Below, in pieces: positions 38,001 to 44,506 of a stretch of 44,583 bases of DNA (position 1 is the first letter of the stretch; every line of letters starts with the position of its first letter). The notes below the pieces were generated by a model. The model saw only the letters and a list, made by a program, of their open reading frames with translations. It made no database searches and was not told where the DNA came from. A program made the position numbers and the translations under genes. Origin of the DNA: a virus; IMG/VR virus record IMGVR_UViG_3300037258_000357, positions 1-44,583 of that record; one strand, 5' to 3'.

Positions 38001-38746
38001 GGAAGGGCTACGACGCCGTCACCTGGCCGAACATCCCTGAGGATGCGGAGGTGGTCGAGGGGTACATCGACGGCCTGTACGCGTGGCCACCTGCCGCGTG
38101 GAAGCGGTTCGCCCGGTCGGTCCAGGTGCGGATCACCGTCTTCGCCTCGGTGCATTCGACGCCGCTGCTGCGCGTGCACGTGCTCGACGTGGAGAACGGC
38201 GACGCCACCCCGGAGCAGGCTCCGGGCTGGTGCGAGGACGAGCGGGCGGCGGGCCAGATTCCGACCGTCTATTGCAACGCCAGCACGTGGCCCGTGGCCC
38301 GGGCCGCGTTCGCCGCCGCCCGGGTGGCTGAGCCGGAATGGTGGATCGCGCTGTACGACGGCGTCGCGGACGTCCCGGCCGGGGCGGTGGCCAAGCAGTA
38401 CCAGGGCGGCGTGGACGCGCCGTACGACCTGTCCGCCGTGGCGGGCTACTGGCCGGGCGTGGACCCGGCACCGGCACCAGTGGAGGCTGATCACATGATG
38501 GGGCAGATCACGGGCGTGAAGGCTGACATCGTGTTCCCGCCGGGCGCGCGGCCGGCGTCGGTGCGGTTCGGCTGCTCGATGGCGGCGAAGGTGGCGATCG
38601 ACCTGCGGAACGGGAAGCCGATGGTCCCGCTGGATCTGTCGGACAAGGGTACGGAGGCGGTGGTGGTGCCGGACGGGTGCGACATGATCGTGGCGCACCT
38701 GACGCAGGTGGCCTCTGACGGCACGCCGGTGAGCTGGGCGTACTAG
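37997..38746 (+). CDS. GH25/DUF1906-like hydrolase, candidate endolysin
   Basis: 249 aa. TIM-barrel lysozyme-like pattern: GYDAVTWPNIPEDAEVVEGY, LRVHVLDVENGDATPEQAPG (the acidic D-x-E strand), RAAGQIPTVYCNASTWP, EPEWWIALYDGVADVP, and AKQYQGGVDAPYDLSAVAGY, as in GH25 and Rv2525c-like glycoside hydrolase domains. Residues after 165 form a beta-rich tail that may bind the wall. Position after two membrane proteins and at the end of the late operon supports endolysin. There is no amidase or peptidase domain, and activity is not proven. Its stop is shared with a convergent gene. Confidence 0.65.
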   Translation: MRKGYDAVTWPNIPEDAEVVEGYIDGLYAWPPAAWKRFARSVQVRITVFASVHSTPLLRVHVLDVENGDATPEQAPGWCEDERAAGQIPTVYCNASTWPVARAAFAAARVAEPEWWIALYDGVADVPAGAVAKQYQGGVDAPYDLSAVAGYWPGVDPAPAPVEADHMMGQITGVKADIVFPPGARPASVRFGCSMAAKVAIDLRNGKPMVPLDLSDKGTEAVVVPDGCDMIVAHLTQVASDGTPVSWAY

Positions 38747-38973
38747 GCCTCGTTCGGCCAGAAGTGGTCGCCGCCACCCGGGATCGGCCCGGCGTGGTCA
38801 CCCTCGTGATCACAGTCGAACTTGCACTGGACGCCGACCGTTGCCAGAACCCACAGCGACGTGTGCCGGGTGGTCGCCCGGCAGCGCACGCGGAGCATTG
38901 GCGCGGGCGGGGGAATCGGCAGCGACGGCGGCGCACCACCCAGCTTGATCGCACGCGACTTCGGCACTCTCAC
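38743..38973 (-). CDS. small Cys/His/Trp mini-domain protein
   Basis: 76 aa. GTG start with GGGAGGA upstream. Basic N-terminus, Pro-rich stretch (GGAPPSLPIPPPAPM), then WVLATVGVQCKFDCDHEGDH and GGGDHFWP, the same C ... C-x-x-EGDH ... W mini-domain as in the early proteins at 2567 and 3211. Ends tail-to-tail with the lysin gene. A near-identical 69-base segment occurs upstream of both this gene and 39094-39465. Function unknown. Confidence 0.65.
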   Translation of the reverse strand: MRVPKSRAIKLGGAPPSLPIPPPAPMLRVRCRATTRHTSLWVLATVGVQCKFDCDHEGDHAGPIPGGGDHFWPNEA

Positions 38974-39037
38974 TGTTCGATCCTCCCACCTAGCGCAAGA
39001 CCAGGGCCACGGCGATCAGCACGCCCGTGAGCCCCAG
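38969..39037. repeat. 69-base duplicated segment, copy 1 (copy 2 at 39461-39529)
   Basis: The two copies differ at three positions. Each contains, on the minus strand, the end of a membrane microprotein, its TAG stop, a GGGAGGA ribosome site and the GTG start of the next gene. The copies lie 492 bases apart and point to a duplicated gene-pair module. Confidence 0.85.
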
Positions 39038-39130
39038 AACCGGCGTCGTGGCACGGATAACCGGGATCGCTGCGAGGACTGCATCAATCTGGGTTAATCC
39101 AGCGGACGGGTGAAGGTGACTTCCCAGCAT
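38990..39130 (-). CDS. possible 46-aa membrane microprotein
   Basis: The C-terminal transmembrane stretch PVLGLTGVLIAVALVLR ends in TAG just before the ribosome site of the 38743-38973 gene. It matches the end of the 27-aa protein at 39482-39565 (LTGVLIVAALVLR). The ATG at 39130 has no ribosome site and lies inside the end of the upstream gene, so the start is uncertain. The repeated ending makes translation plausible. Confidence 0.4.
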   Translation of the reverse strand: MLGSHLHPSAGLTQIDAVLAAIPVIRATTPVLGLTGVLIAVALVLR

Positions 39131-39465
39131 GGGCCATCAGGCACGCCGTAGTTCATGACCCACGTCCGGCTCAGCCGGTGTACTGGGAGGTCGTAGCTCA
39201 CCAGGAGAGCGAGGGCACGCCATCCGCAGGCCGGGGTTCCCTTGAACCGGATTGTCGGCTCGCGGTAGGCGTGTCCTTCGCCACCCTGGCAGGACTCATA
39301 GGTGGCGATGTCCGCATCGTTGAGGATCTGAACGGCGCGGACGATGCCCAGGTCCATGCACCCGCTTGCGTCGATCCTCTGCGCGAACTCCATGAGTTGC
39401 TCGCGGGTCCATCGGTGCGGGCTGTAGAAGCCGTGCTCTTCCAGCGCTGCGCTCGTTTTGCTCAC
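39094..39465 (-). CDS. conserved phage hypothetical protein
   Basis: 123 aa. GTG start with GGGAGGA upstream. Conserved family in actinobacterial phages with IATYESCQGGEGHAYREPTI in the centre, GWRALALLVSYDLPVHRLSR, and WVMNYGVPDGPCWEVTFTRP at the end. The paired Cys/His and strand pattern suggest a small enzyme-like or metal-binding alpha/beta fold. No function known to me. Leftward in the right arm of the element. Confidence 0.75.
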   Translation of the reverse strand: MSKTSAALEEHGFYSPHRWTREQLMEFAQRIDASGCMDLGIVRAVQILNDADIATYESCQGGEGHAYREPTIRFKGTPACGWRALALLVSYDLPVHRLSRTWVMNYGVPDGPCWEVTFTRPLD

Positions 39466-39481
39466 TGTTCGATCCTCCCAC

Positions 39482-39565
39482 CTAGCGCAAGACCAGGGCC
39501 GCGACGATCAGCACGCCCGTGAGCACCAGCACGGCCACGAGGACGACCCCCGCCACCCGGTTCAC
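39482..39565 (-). CDS. 27-aa membrane microprotein
   Basis: GTG start with GAGGTAGA upstream, in a GTGA overlap with the gene above it. Nearly the whole protein is one transmembrane helix (VAGVVLVAVLVLTGVLIVAA), ending LVLR. The ending is shared with the microprotein of copy 1, and the stop precedes the ribosome site of 39094-39465 by the same distance. Probably real but unknown. Confidence 0.5.
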   Translation of the reverse strand: MNRVAGVVLVAVLVLTGVLIVAALVLR

Positions 39566-39792
39566 TTCTCTACCTCGCCGCGCACGGCCCGGCCCTCCAG
39601 GACCGGCGCAGGCGGCCAGCCAGGCACCGGCCGGTGTGACCGGATGGGCGGCAGCACCGTGGCCGCTACGTGGATCACAGGAGCGCGCGGCTCGCCGAGC
39701 TGGTCGAGGTGCTGGACCAGCCACCAGATGCCCCCGTAGATGGCGGCCGTCAGCGCCAGGGCGGCGAACACCAGGACGATCAGCCAGGTCAT
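39562..39792 (-). CDS. small membrane protein
   Basis: 76 aa. N-terminal transmembrane helix (TWLIVLVFAALALTAAIYGG, then IWWLVQHLDQL) followed by a Pro-rich soluble tail (PPIRSHRPVPGWPPAPVLEG). ATG start in a four-base overlap with the gene above and GTGA overlap with the microprotein below, so part of a coupled leftward membrane-protein operon downstream of the translocase. Unknown function. Confidence 0.6.
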   Translation of the reverse strand: MTWLIVLVFAALALTAAIYGGIWWLVQHLDQLGEPRAPVIHVAATVLPPIRSHRPVPGWPPAPVLEGRAVRGEVEK

Positions 39793-40022
39793 ACGTCGCT
39801 CACGCCCTTCCGCTTGCCCAGCACCCAGTCAAGGAGACGGCGGCCCACCCTGATCCGCTCGCCCGTGCCCTTGCACACCCGGCAGCGGCCCCACGCCTTC
39901 GCCGTCGAGCCCGCGTTCCGGCCGCGCCGGCCACGGCACGCCCGGCACGGGCCGAACGGGAAGATCGCCCCGCGGATCAGCCAGATGCCGACAACCCCGG
40001 CGATGACGAGTACTAATGCCAT
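39789..40022 (-). CDS. membrane protein with DnaJ-type zinc-finger motif
   Basis: 77 aa. An N-terminal transmembrane helix (ALVLVIAGVVGIWLIRGAIF) leads to CRACRGRRGRNAGSTAKAWG and CRVCKGTGERIRVGRR. This is a pair of CxxC sites with the DnaJ-like CxxCxGxGxR flavour. Such helix-plus-finger proteins are common in actinobacterial mobile elements, role unknown. It is the first gene after the FtsK-like translocase, across a gap with the CCTAGACC repeats. Confidence 0.7.
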   Translation of the reverse strand: MALVLVIAGVVGIWLIRGAIFPFGPCRACRGRRGRNAGSTAKAWGRCRVCKGTGERIRVGRRLLDWVLGKRKGVSDV

Positions 40023-40031
40023 GCGTCCCCC

Positions 40032-40111
40032 CCTAGACCTGGCAAGGCCTAGACCTAGACCCTGCCCTAGACCCTGAAACCGCCGCTGACCTGCGCACTA
40101 GGGCCTAGACC
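40032..40111. repeat. five CCTAGACC 8-mers at the translocase 3' end (possible clt)
   Basis: Exact copies at 40032-40039, 40048-40055, 40054-40061, 40066-40073 and 40104-40111, all in one orientation; a further CTAG at 40098 is the translocase stop. CTAG is usually rare in bacterial DNA. In Streptomyces plasmids such as pSVH1, TraB binds clusters of 8-bp repeats (TRS) in a clt locus near traB to start double-stranded DNA transfer. Location and unit length fit that, but the 8-mer is not one I know. Confidence 0.55.
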
Positions 40112-42161
40112 CTGACGCGGTGAGCAGTGCCGAAACGTGCTCCAGGACGATCCCCTGCCGGTTGCGGCCCTTGCCGCTAGGGTCGCTGCCCCACATCTGG
40201 ACGCTCACGACCCCGTACACCGCCAGCGCCTTGCCGAGTTGCTCGGCCGTCCACCCGGAGTAGATTCCCGGCCGCAGCTCGGCCAGCCTGCGGCAGATCA
40301 CCTCCGACCACACCCGGTCCTCACCGCCCATCACCGCGGCTATGTCGGCCAGCAGCGACACGTCCGGTGCGGCCTCGTCCTGCTGGCCCGCCGCGTAGCC
40401 GGTCAGCCTGCCCGCGGCCTCGCGCGCCGCCCGGGCCCGCCGGGCGATCAGCTCGGCCGCCGGGTCGTCGGCGTAGTAGGTGCGGGTCACCTGCGGCTCG
40501 TCGGCCGCGCCGACCAGGTAGCCGACACCCCTGTCCTTCTTGGTGAACGTCGTCGCCCGCAGGCCCCGCTTGTAGGCGCCGGTGCCCAGGATCATGTCGT
40601 TCTCCACCTGGCCCATCACCTGGAGGCAGAACCGCACGCCGGCGTTAGCCGACACGCCGGTCGGCAGCGAGTCCTTGTCCGGCCGCTGCGTGGCCAGGAT
40701 CAGCATCACGCCCAGCGCGGGCCCGCGCTTGATGATGCCCAGGCACAGCTCTTCGGCTTCCTTCCAGGGCAGTTCCTGCGCCTCGTCGATCACGACCACC
40801 ACCGGGTGCAGGCCCAGGCTCTTGCGGCGCGCCAGTTCCGGCGTCACCTTGTTCTCCGGCCGCAGTTCCTTCGGCAGTCCGCGCAGCACGCTGGCCCGCC
40901 GGGGCAGGTCCTCGTAGACGGCTTTCAGGTCGGTCACGCAGGCGGCGATGTTCGCCTCGTCGACGCCGGACCCGTACCGGTGCGCGACCAGGCCGATGCT
41001 GTCCAGGTCGCCGGTGCCTTTCAGCTCCCACACGTGCAGTTCGGCGGTCACGTCCAGGGCCGCGCCGAGGCAGAGGATGCGGGCGGCCATCGTCTTCCCG
41101 CGCCGCGGGATCGACCCGATGAGCACATTGCTGAAGATCAGCTCCACGTCGACGGGGCGGCCGCGCTGGTCGGTGCCGTAGGGCAGCGGCCTGAAGATGC
41201 TCGTTGTCCCCGCCTTCGCCAGCGGGTGGGGTACTGGCCGGCCGCCGGACAGGTCCGTGTCGCCGACCCACATGACCAGGCGGCCCGCGTGCTGGTCATG
41301 CACCGGCTCAGGCCACACGCAGCCGAGCGGGCGCCGCAGCCCGGACGCCAGCCGGTCGCGGCGCTCGATCACGTCCACCGCGGTCACGCCGTAGGGCAGG
41401 TCCACCTCGGCCCGCCAGCCGGGGCCGTCGCGGTGCACCGGCCCGGCGAAGCTGACCGGCTCGCCGTGGCTCAGCGCCTGGTTGATCCCCGCGATGCCGA
41501 GCGACCCGAGCGCCCGCACCACGACGTCGGCGGTGAGCCTGGCCGCGCCGGGCTGGGACAGGACCGGCTCGTCCAGGTAGGGCCGGTCCAGGGACCGGCC
41601 CAGGTAGCCAAGCGCGGCGACGGCGGCCGCCGCTGCGGCCCACTTCGCATCGCCCCACTCCAGGTCGGCGACGGCTACGCCAATGAACCCGGCAATACCA
41701 GCCGCCAGGACGACCGCCAGCCGCAGCCGGGCGCGCTCCTTCCGCTGGCGGGACAGCCGCAGGTAGGAGGCGGGGTCGCGCTTGTCGACGGCGTCCAGGC
41801 GCAACGGGTGGCCTTCGGCGTCCAGGCACCAGCGGCGCAGCTCCCGGGCCAGCCGCCACGCACCCCGCGGCGTGTACTTCACCGACCGCCACCCGTACAT
41901 CGGCAGGCGCAGGGTATGGAAGGCGGTGTGGTGGGTGGAGTGCAGCCACGCCCACCGGGCCGCGGCCCGCCGGTGCTCGGCTGAGCGCAGCCAGGGGGCG
42001 ATGAGTGGCTTGCGGACGACGCCGTTGCGGGATACGGCGGCGGGCAGGTAAACGACCGCCTCGTCCGGGCCGCGCTGCGGCACGCGGCCCGGATCGGAGG
42101 CGGGCACCATCTCACGGCCGCCGTCGCCGGGCAGCGGCTCACCGGGGCCGTAGATGGTCAT
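40098..42161 (-). CDS. FtsK/SpoIIIE-type DNA translocase (TraB-like)
   Basis: 687 aa. Hexameric ATPase motor for double-stranded DNA. Two transmembrane segments near residues 150-200 (LAVVLAAGIAGFIGVAVADL, KWAAAAAAVAALGYLG). Walker A near 345 (LIGSIPRRGKTMAA), Walker B near 450 (PVVVVIDEAQELPWKEAEEL), and a sensor segment MLILATQRPDKDSLPTG. The C-terminal 80 residues look like a winged-helix gamma domain (WSEVICRRLAELRPGIYSGW ... GKGRNRQGIVL), the part with which TraB proteins read repeats. The whole layout is that of AICE translocases rather than chromosomal FtsK. ATG with AGGGGAA upstream. Confidence 0.88.
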   Translation of the reverse strand: MTIYGPGEPLPGDGGREMVPASDPGRVPQRGPDEAVVYLPAAVSRNGVVRKPLIAPWLRSAEHRRAAARWAWLHSTHHTAFHTLRLPMYGWRSVKYTPRGAWRLARELRRWCLDAEGHPLRLDAVDKRDPASYLRLSRQRKERARLRLAVVLAAGIAGFIGVAVADLEWGDAKWAAAAAAVAALGYLGRSLDRPYLDEPVLSQPGAARLTADVVVRALGSLGIAGINQALSHGEPVSFAGPVHRDGPGWRAEVDLPYGVTAVDVIERRDRLASGLRRPLGCVWPEPVHDQHAGRLVMWVGDTDLSGGRPVPHPLAKAGTTSIFRPLPYGTDQRGRPVDVELIFSNVLIGSIPRRGKTMAARILCLGAALDVTAELHVWELKGTGDLDSIGLVAHRYGSGVDEANIAACVTDLKAVYEDLPRRASVLRGLPKELRPENKVTPELARRKSLGLHPVVVVIDEAQELPWKEAEELCLGIIKRGPALGVMLILATQRPDKDSLPTGVSANAGVRFCLQVMGQVENDMILGTGAYKRGLRATTFTKKDRGVGYLVGAADEPQVTRTYYADDPAAELIARRARAAREAAGRLTGYAAGQQDEAAPDVSLLADIAAVMGGEDRVWSEVICRRLAELRPGIYSGWTAEQLGKALAVYGVVSVQMWGSDPSGKGRNRQGIVLEHVSALLTASGSRP

Positions 42162-42171
42162 TGGGGTTCCC

Positions 42172-42354
42172 CTAGCTCCAGAACGACTTCTTGCCGGACT
42201 TGCGGTCGCGCTGGTGGGCCAGCTTGCCCTTGGGCACGACCTTGCCGTTCCACCGCTCCGGGCCGCCGTGACCTTCCCGGAGGGGGCTCTTGTCGCGCCT
42301 GTTGCGGCCGGTGGCCCGGTCGATGTGCCCTGTCTTCTTGCTGAACAGTCCCAT
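42172..42354 (-). CDS. small basic protein
   Basis: 60 aa, 20 of them Lys or Arg (GLFSKKTGHIDRATGRNRRD, VPKGKLAHQRDRKSGKKS). ATG with a strong AAGGAGA site six bases upstream. Likely nucleic-acid binding or membrane-surface bound; not recognised. It lies between the DUF2637 gene and the translocase in the same leftward operon, 10 bases before the translocase, so it may belong to the transfer module. Confidence 0.65.
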   Translation of the reverse strand: MGLFSKKTGHIDRATGRNRRDKSPLREGHGGPERWNGKVVPKGKLAHQRDRKSGKKSFWS

Positions 42355-42368
42355 CGTGTTCTCCTTTC

Positions 42369-43166
42369 TCAGACGGCATGGCTGCCGTCTCCGTTGGGGT
42401 GGGCCCCCGCGCCAGCCAGAGTCCTGCCGTCACCGGGGGCAGGTGGCGGCGCTGGCGCGGGGGTGCGGCCGGGCGCGGGGGAACTCCGGCCCGGCCGCGT
42501 CGTGGCCCCCGCGCCACCGTGGGGGAGACGGTTGGCGGATGCCACCGGCGCGGGGGAGCCTGGAGCGGCTGGCACGCAAATCTTGCGGGCCTGTGCCCGC
42601 GTGATGCCGAACCGCTTGTGAAGCTGGTAGTCGCTGAGTGGGCTGCCGCTTCCCGCCGACGCGGCGTAGGCAGTCTCCGCCGCCTCGTACGCCGTTGCCG
42701 GAACCCAGGGCTGGCCAGCCGTTTTAAGTGTCTCCTTAACCGCTTCACCGGCCGGCGCGCGGACGGCCACCATGACCATCTCGACGAGTCCGGCGAACAC
42801 TGCCCCGGGCCATGCCGCGATGACCGCGCCCACGGGGCCGCTGGGAAGCCCGGAGGCCACGTTCGCGGCGACGGTGGCGGCGATGCCGGCCCACAGCATG
42901 AGGCGCGGCATGAACCGCTGGAGCCCTGTCAGCTCGACGCCCGCACGGAGCTGGAGCCAGAGCACCGCGGACGCGGCCACGATCAGCAGGTCGACGGAAA
43001 GCGGCATCAGGCGGGCGGCCACGCCGTGCTGCCCGTGGGCCGTCGCGAGGCTGTAGATGTGCTCGTAGCTGACAAGGAACGCGAACGCTGCGACGGCGCC
43101 GACGACGCCGTAGACGAGCCACCAGATCCACCTATCGGGATCCCGCCGGCCCTCGGTACTGTCCAT
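42369..43166 (-). CDS. DUF2637 membrane protein (SpdB-like)
   Basis: 265 aa. Four transmembrane helices: WWLVYGVVGAVAAFAFLVSY, then MPLSVDLLIVAASAVLWLQL with the conserved PLSVD motif, MLWAGIAATVAANVASGL, and AVIAAWPGAVFAGLVEMVMV. These are the DUF2637 hallmarks, a family tied to Streptomyces plasmid spread (Spd) genes. A variable cytoplasmic tail follows with a helix-turn-helix-like part (DYQLHKRFGITRAQARKI), then Pro/Ala-rich sequence. Function would be intramycelial DNA spreading with the translocase. It heads the operon with the 60-aa gene and the translocase. Confidence 0.85.
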   Translation of the reverse strand: MDSTEGRRDPDRWIWWLVYGVVGAVAAFAFLVSYEHIYSLATAHGQHGVAARLMPLSVDLLIVAASAVLWLQLRAGVELTGLQRFMPRLMLWAGIAATVAANVASGLPSGPVGAVIAAWPGAVFAGLVEMVMVAVRAPAGEAVKETLKTAGQPWVPATAYEAAETAYAASAGSGSPLSDYQLHKRFGITRAQARKICVPAAPGSPAPVASANRLPHGGAGATTRPGRSSPAPGRTPAPAPPPAPGDGRTLAGAGAHPNGDGSHAV

Positions 43167-43202
43167 CTCAGCCCCTTGCCTCCTTGTTAGGTGGGGTCAG
43201 GT

Positions 43203-43232
43203 CCCCGGTGGCGGGTCACAGCGCCGCCGGGG
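43203..43232 (-). terminator. hairpin after the 68-aa gene
   Basis: 43203-43213 and 43222-43232 pair over 11 bp with one mismatch, 8-base loop, ten bases past the stop at 43242 in the leftward direction. No T-run. It separates the small gene from the DUF2637 operon. Confidence 0.4.
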
Positions 43233-43241
43233 GCTGCTGTC

Positions 43242-43448
43242 CTAGTCGCTGGCGTCGGCCCTGGCCTCGGCAGCCGAGCGCTTCCACTCGCGCCGGATCA
43301 GCTCGTCGCGCAGGTCCATCAGATCTTCGCCCGTGGCCCACATTTCGGTGCCGGGGATGGTGGCGTGCGCCAGCCCGTCGGGGCGGTTGGTGATCACCTT
43401 CACGCCCGTGAATTCGGCCTCGATGCTCTCGGTGGTTGGCTCGGTCAT
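43242..43448 (-). CDS. small acidic hypothetical protein
   Basis: 68 aa. ATG start at 43448. N-terminal beta part (FTGVKVITNRPDGLAHATIP), helix LMDLRDELIRREWKRSAAEA. Divergent from the GntR regulator across 76 bases with repeated sites, so probably controlled by it, as small genes next to korA often are. Not recognised otherwise. Confidence 0.6.
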   Translation of the reverse strand: MTEPTTESIEAEFTGVKVITNRPDGLAHATIPGTEMWATGEDLMDLRDELIRREWKRSAAEARADASD

Positions 43449-43524
43449 GCCCTATAGAATATGTCTGCTATGTCAACCGTGCTAGCCATGCGCTGCTATA
43501 GCTTGCCATGTCAAGCCCGCTACC
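43449..43524. promoter_or_regulatory. divergent control region with paired direct repeats
   Basis: TGC[T/C]ATGTCAA occurs at 43466-43476 and 43504-43514, 38 bases apart, each followed four bases later by GCTA. On the minus strand they read TTGACAT[A/G]GCA and could double as -35 elements for the 68-aa gene. A palindrome GCTATAGC lies between them (43495-43502). Likely operators for the GntR regulator. Confidence 0.5.
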
Positions 43525-43839
43525 GTGACCTTCGTGGAGATCGACATGTACTCTGACGTGCCGAGTTATCAGCAGGTGGCCGACCGCATCCGCGAGCAGA
43601 TCGCGGACGGCACCTACGAGCCGCACGCCCCGATCCCCTCGATAAGCAGCCTCCAGCAGCAGACCGGCCTGGCGGTCAACACGATCCGCAAGGGGCTGGC
43701 CATCCTTGAGACCGAAGGGCTGATCCGCACAGTGCCCGGCCGGGGCACGTTCGTCACCGAACGCGAAGAGCCCCACGGGGACTTAGCCCGTGGGGCTCAC
43801 TTGCTGCGGCCTGGCCGCGACGGGGGGCCGCCCGGCTAG
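43525..43839 (+). CDS. GntR-family regulator (KorA-like)
   Basis: 104 aa or less. Winged helix of the HutC/GntR type: VPSYQQVADRIREQIADGTY, PIPSISSLQQQTGLAVNTIR (recognition helix), KGLAILETEGLIRTVPGRGT with the wing GRGTFV. There is no effector domain, as in short KorA/KorSA-like repressors of actinomycete conjugative elements. Start GTG 43525 has no ribosome site; ATG 43546 has GGAG six bases upstream and would fit better. The last 25 codons contain a perfect hairpin and look less conserved. Presumably represses the transfer operon. Confidence 0.82.
   Translation: MTFVEIDMYSDVPSYQQVADRIREQIADGTYEPHAPIPSISSLQQQTGLAVNTIRKGLAILETEGLIRTVPGRGTFVTEREEPHGDLARGAHLLRPGRDGGPPG
43768..43798. terminator. 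bidirectional hairpin between convergent genes
   Basis: 12-bp perfect stem (43768-43779 with 43787-43798) with a 7-base loop, inside the 3' end of the GntR frame and 38 bases downstream of the stop of the convergent gene 43836-44261. It could end transcripts from both sides. No T-run. Confidence 0.6.
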
Positions 43840-44261
43840 CGGCTCCGGGTGGCCAGCCGGTACACGCCGTAGGTGACGCCCAGGATCACGTCGACCACCA
43901 TCCAGAAGACGATCACGAGGCCAACGCCGATCGCCTTCCCGGCGTTCCCGGCGTCGTTCAGCGCGCCGCCGAAGTGGGTCACGCAGTCGGCCTGGGACTT
44001 GAACAGCGGGTACCAGGCGTGGTGGTAGCAGCCTTGTGCGATCTGGGCTTGCGTCGGGCCAGTCTTGGTGGCCGCGCCCGCGATGATCCAGATGACGAAG
44101 ATCACCTGGATGGCCAGGAAGACCCAGAGGAAGACGCGCCGCTTCTTGCGCCGCGGCGGCGCTGGCGGCTGCTGGTAGTAGCCCGGCGGCGGCTGACTGT
44201 GCGGCGCTGGCTGCTGCGGCCAGCCCTGCTGCTGCGGCGGTAACCCGTACTGGTTGCTCAC
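43836..44261 (-). CDS. two-helix membrane protein with Pro/Gln-rich N-terminus
   Basis: 141 aa. GTG start with AGAAGGG upstream. Cytoplasmic N-terminus of Pro/Gln/Tyr repeats (QPPPGYYQQPPAPPRRKKRR), then two transmembrane helices (VFLWVFLAIQVIFVIWIIAG; GVGLVIVFWMVVDVILGVTY). The outer loop has two Cys (GCYHHAWYPLFKSQADCVTH) that may form a disulphide. This small-protein design is common in Streptomyces chromosomes and elements; function unknown. Its stop is shared with the GntR gene. Confidence 0.7.
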   Translation of the reverse strand: MSNQYGLPPQQQGWPQQPAPHSQPPPGYYQQPPAPPRRKKRRVFLWVFLAIQVIFVIWIIAGAATKTGPTQAQIAQGCYHHAWYPLFKSQADCVTHFGGALNDAGNAGKAIGVGLVIVFWMVVDVILGVTYGVYRLATRSR

Positions 44262-44343
44262 GTGCCTGTGCCCTTCTCTCGGATGTGTGTCAGACGCGCG
44301 AATGCCCGCGCTGGTTGACCCAGACTGCTACTTTAAGCCCAGA

Positions 44344-44391
44344 CCCCCGCTGACCTGGGGGAACCTCTCAGTACATAATGTTGTGCACAAC
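44344..44391 (+). promoter_or_regulatory. promoter with operator palindrome
   Basis: CTGACC at 44350-44355, 16 or 18 bases, then TACATAAT at 44372-44379 make a good vegetative promoter, rightward. The -35 lies inside a C5/G5 inverted repeat (44344-44348 and 44357-44361). Directly after the -10 is a perfect 12-base palindrome GTTGTGCACAAC (44380-44391), where a repressor would block initiation. It would drive the gene at 44507. Confidence 0.6.
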
Positions 44392-44463
44392 GCTGCAACC
44401 CACACCACCCCGCACCTGGCCAGAGGCATGGCCGCATAGCGCTCACCTGCAAATAATTTAAGC

Positions 44464-44472
44464 TTATCCACA
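44464..44472 (+). promoter_or_regulatory. consensus DnaA box in AT-rich patch
   Basis: TTATCCACA, perfect consensus, preceded by the strikingly AT-rich AAATAATTTAAGCT (44451-44464). The palindrome TTGTGCACAA 74 bases upstream is one mismatch from a DnaA box on each strand. Together they could be an origin element. The 10-mer TTTAAGCTTA (44457-44466) also occurs at 234-243. Confidence 0.45.
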
Positions 44473-44506
44473 ACGCTCACCCCCGATGCCCGTGCCGGAT
44501 AGGACC

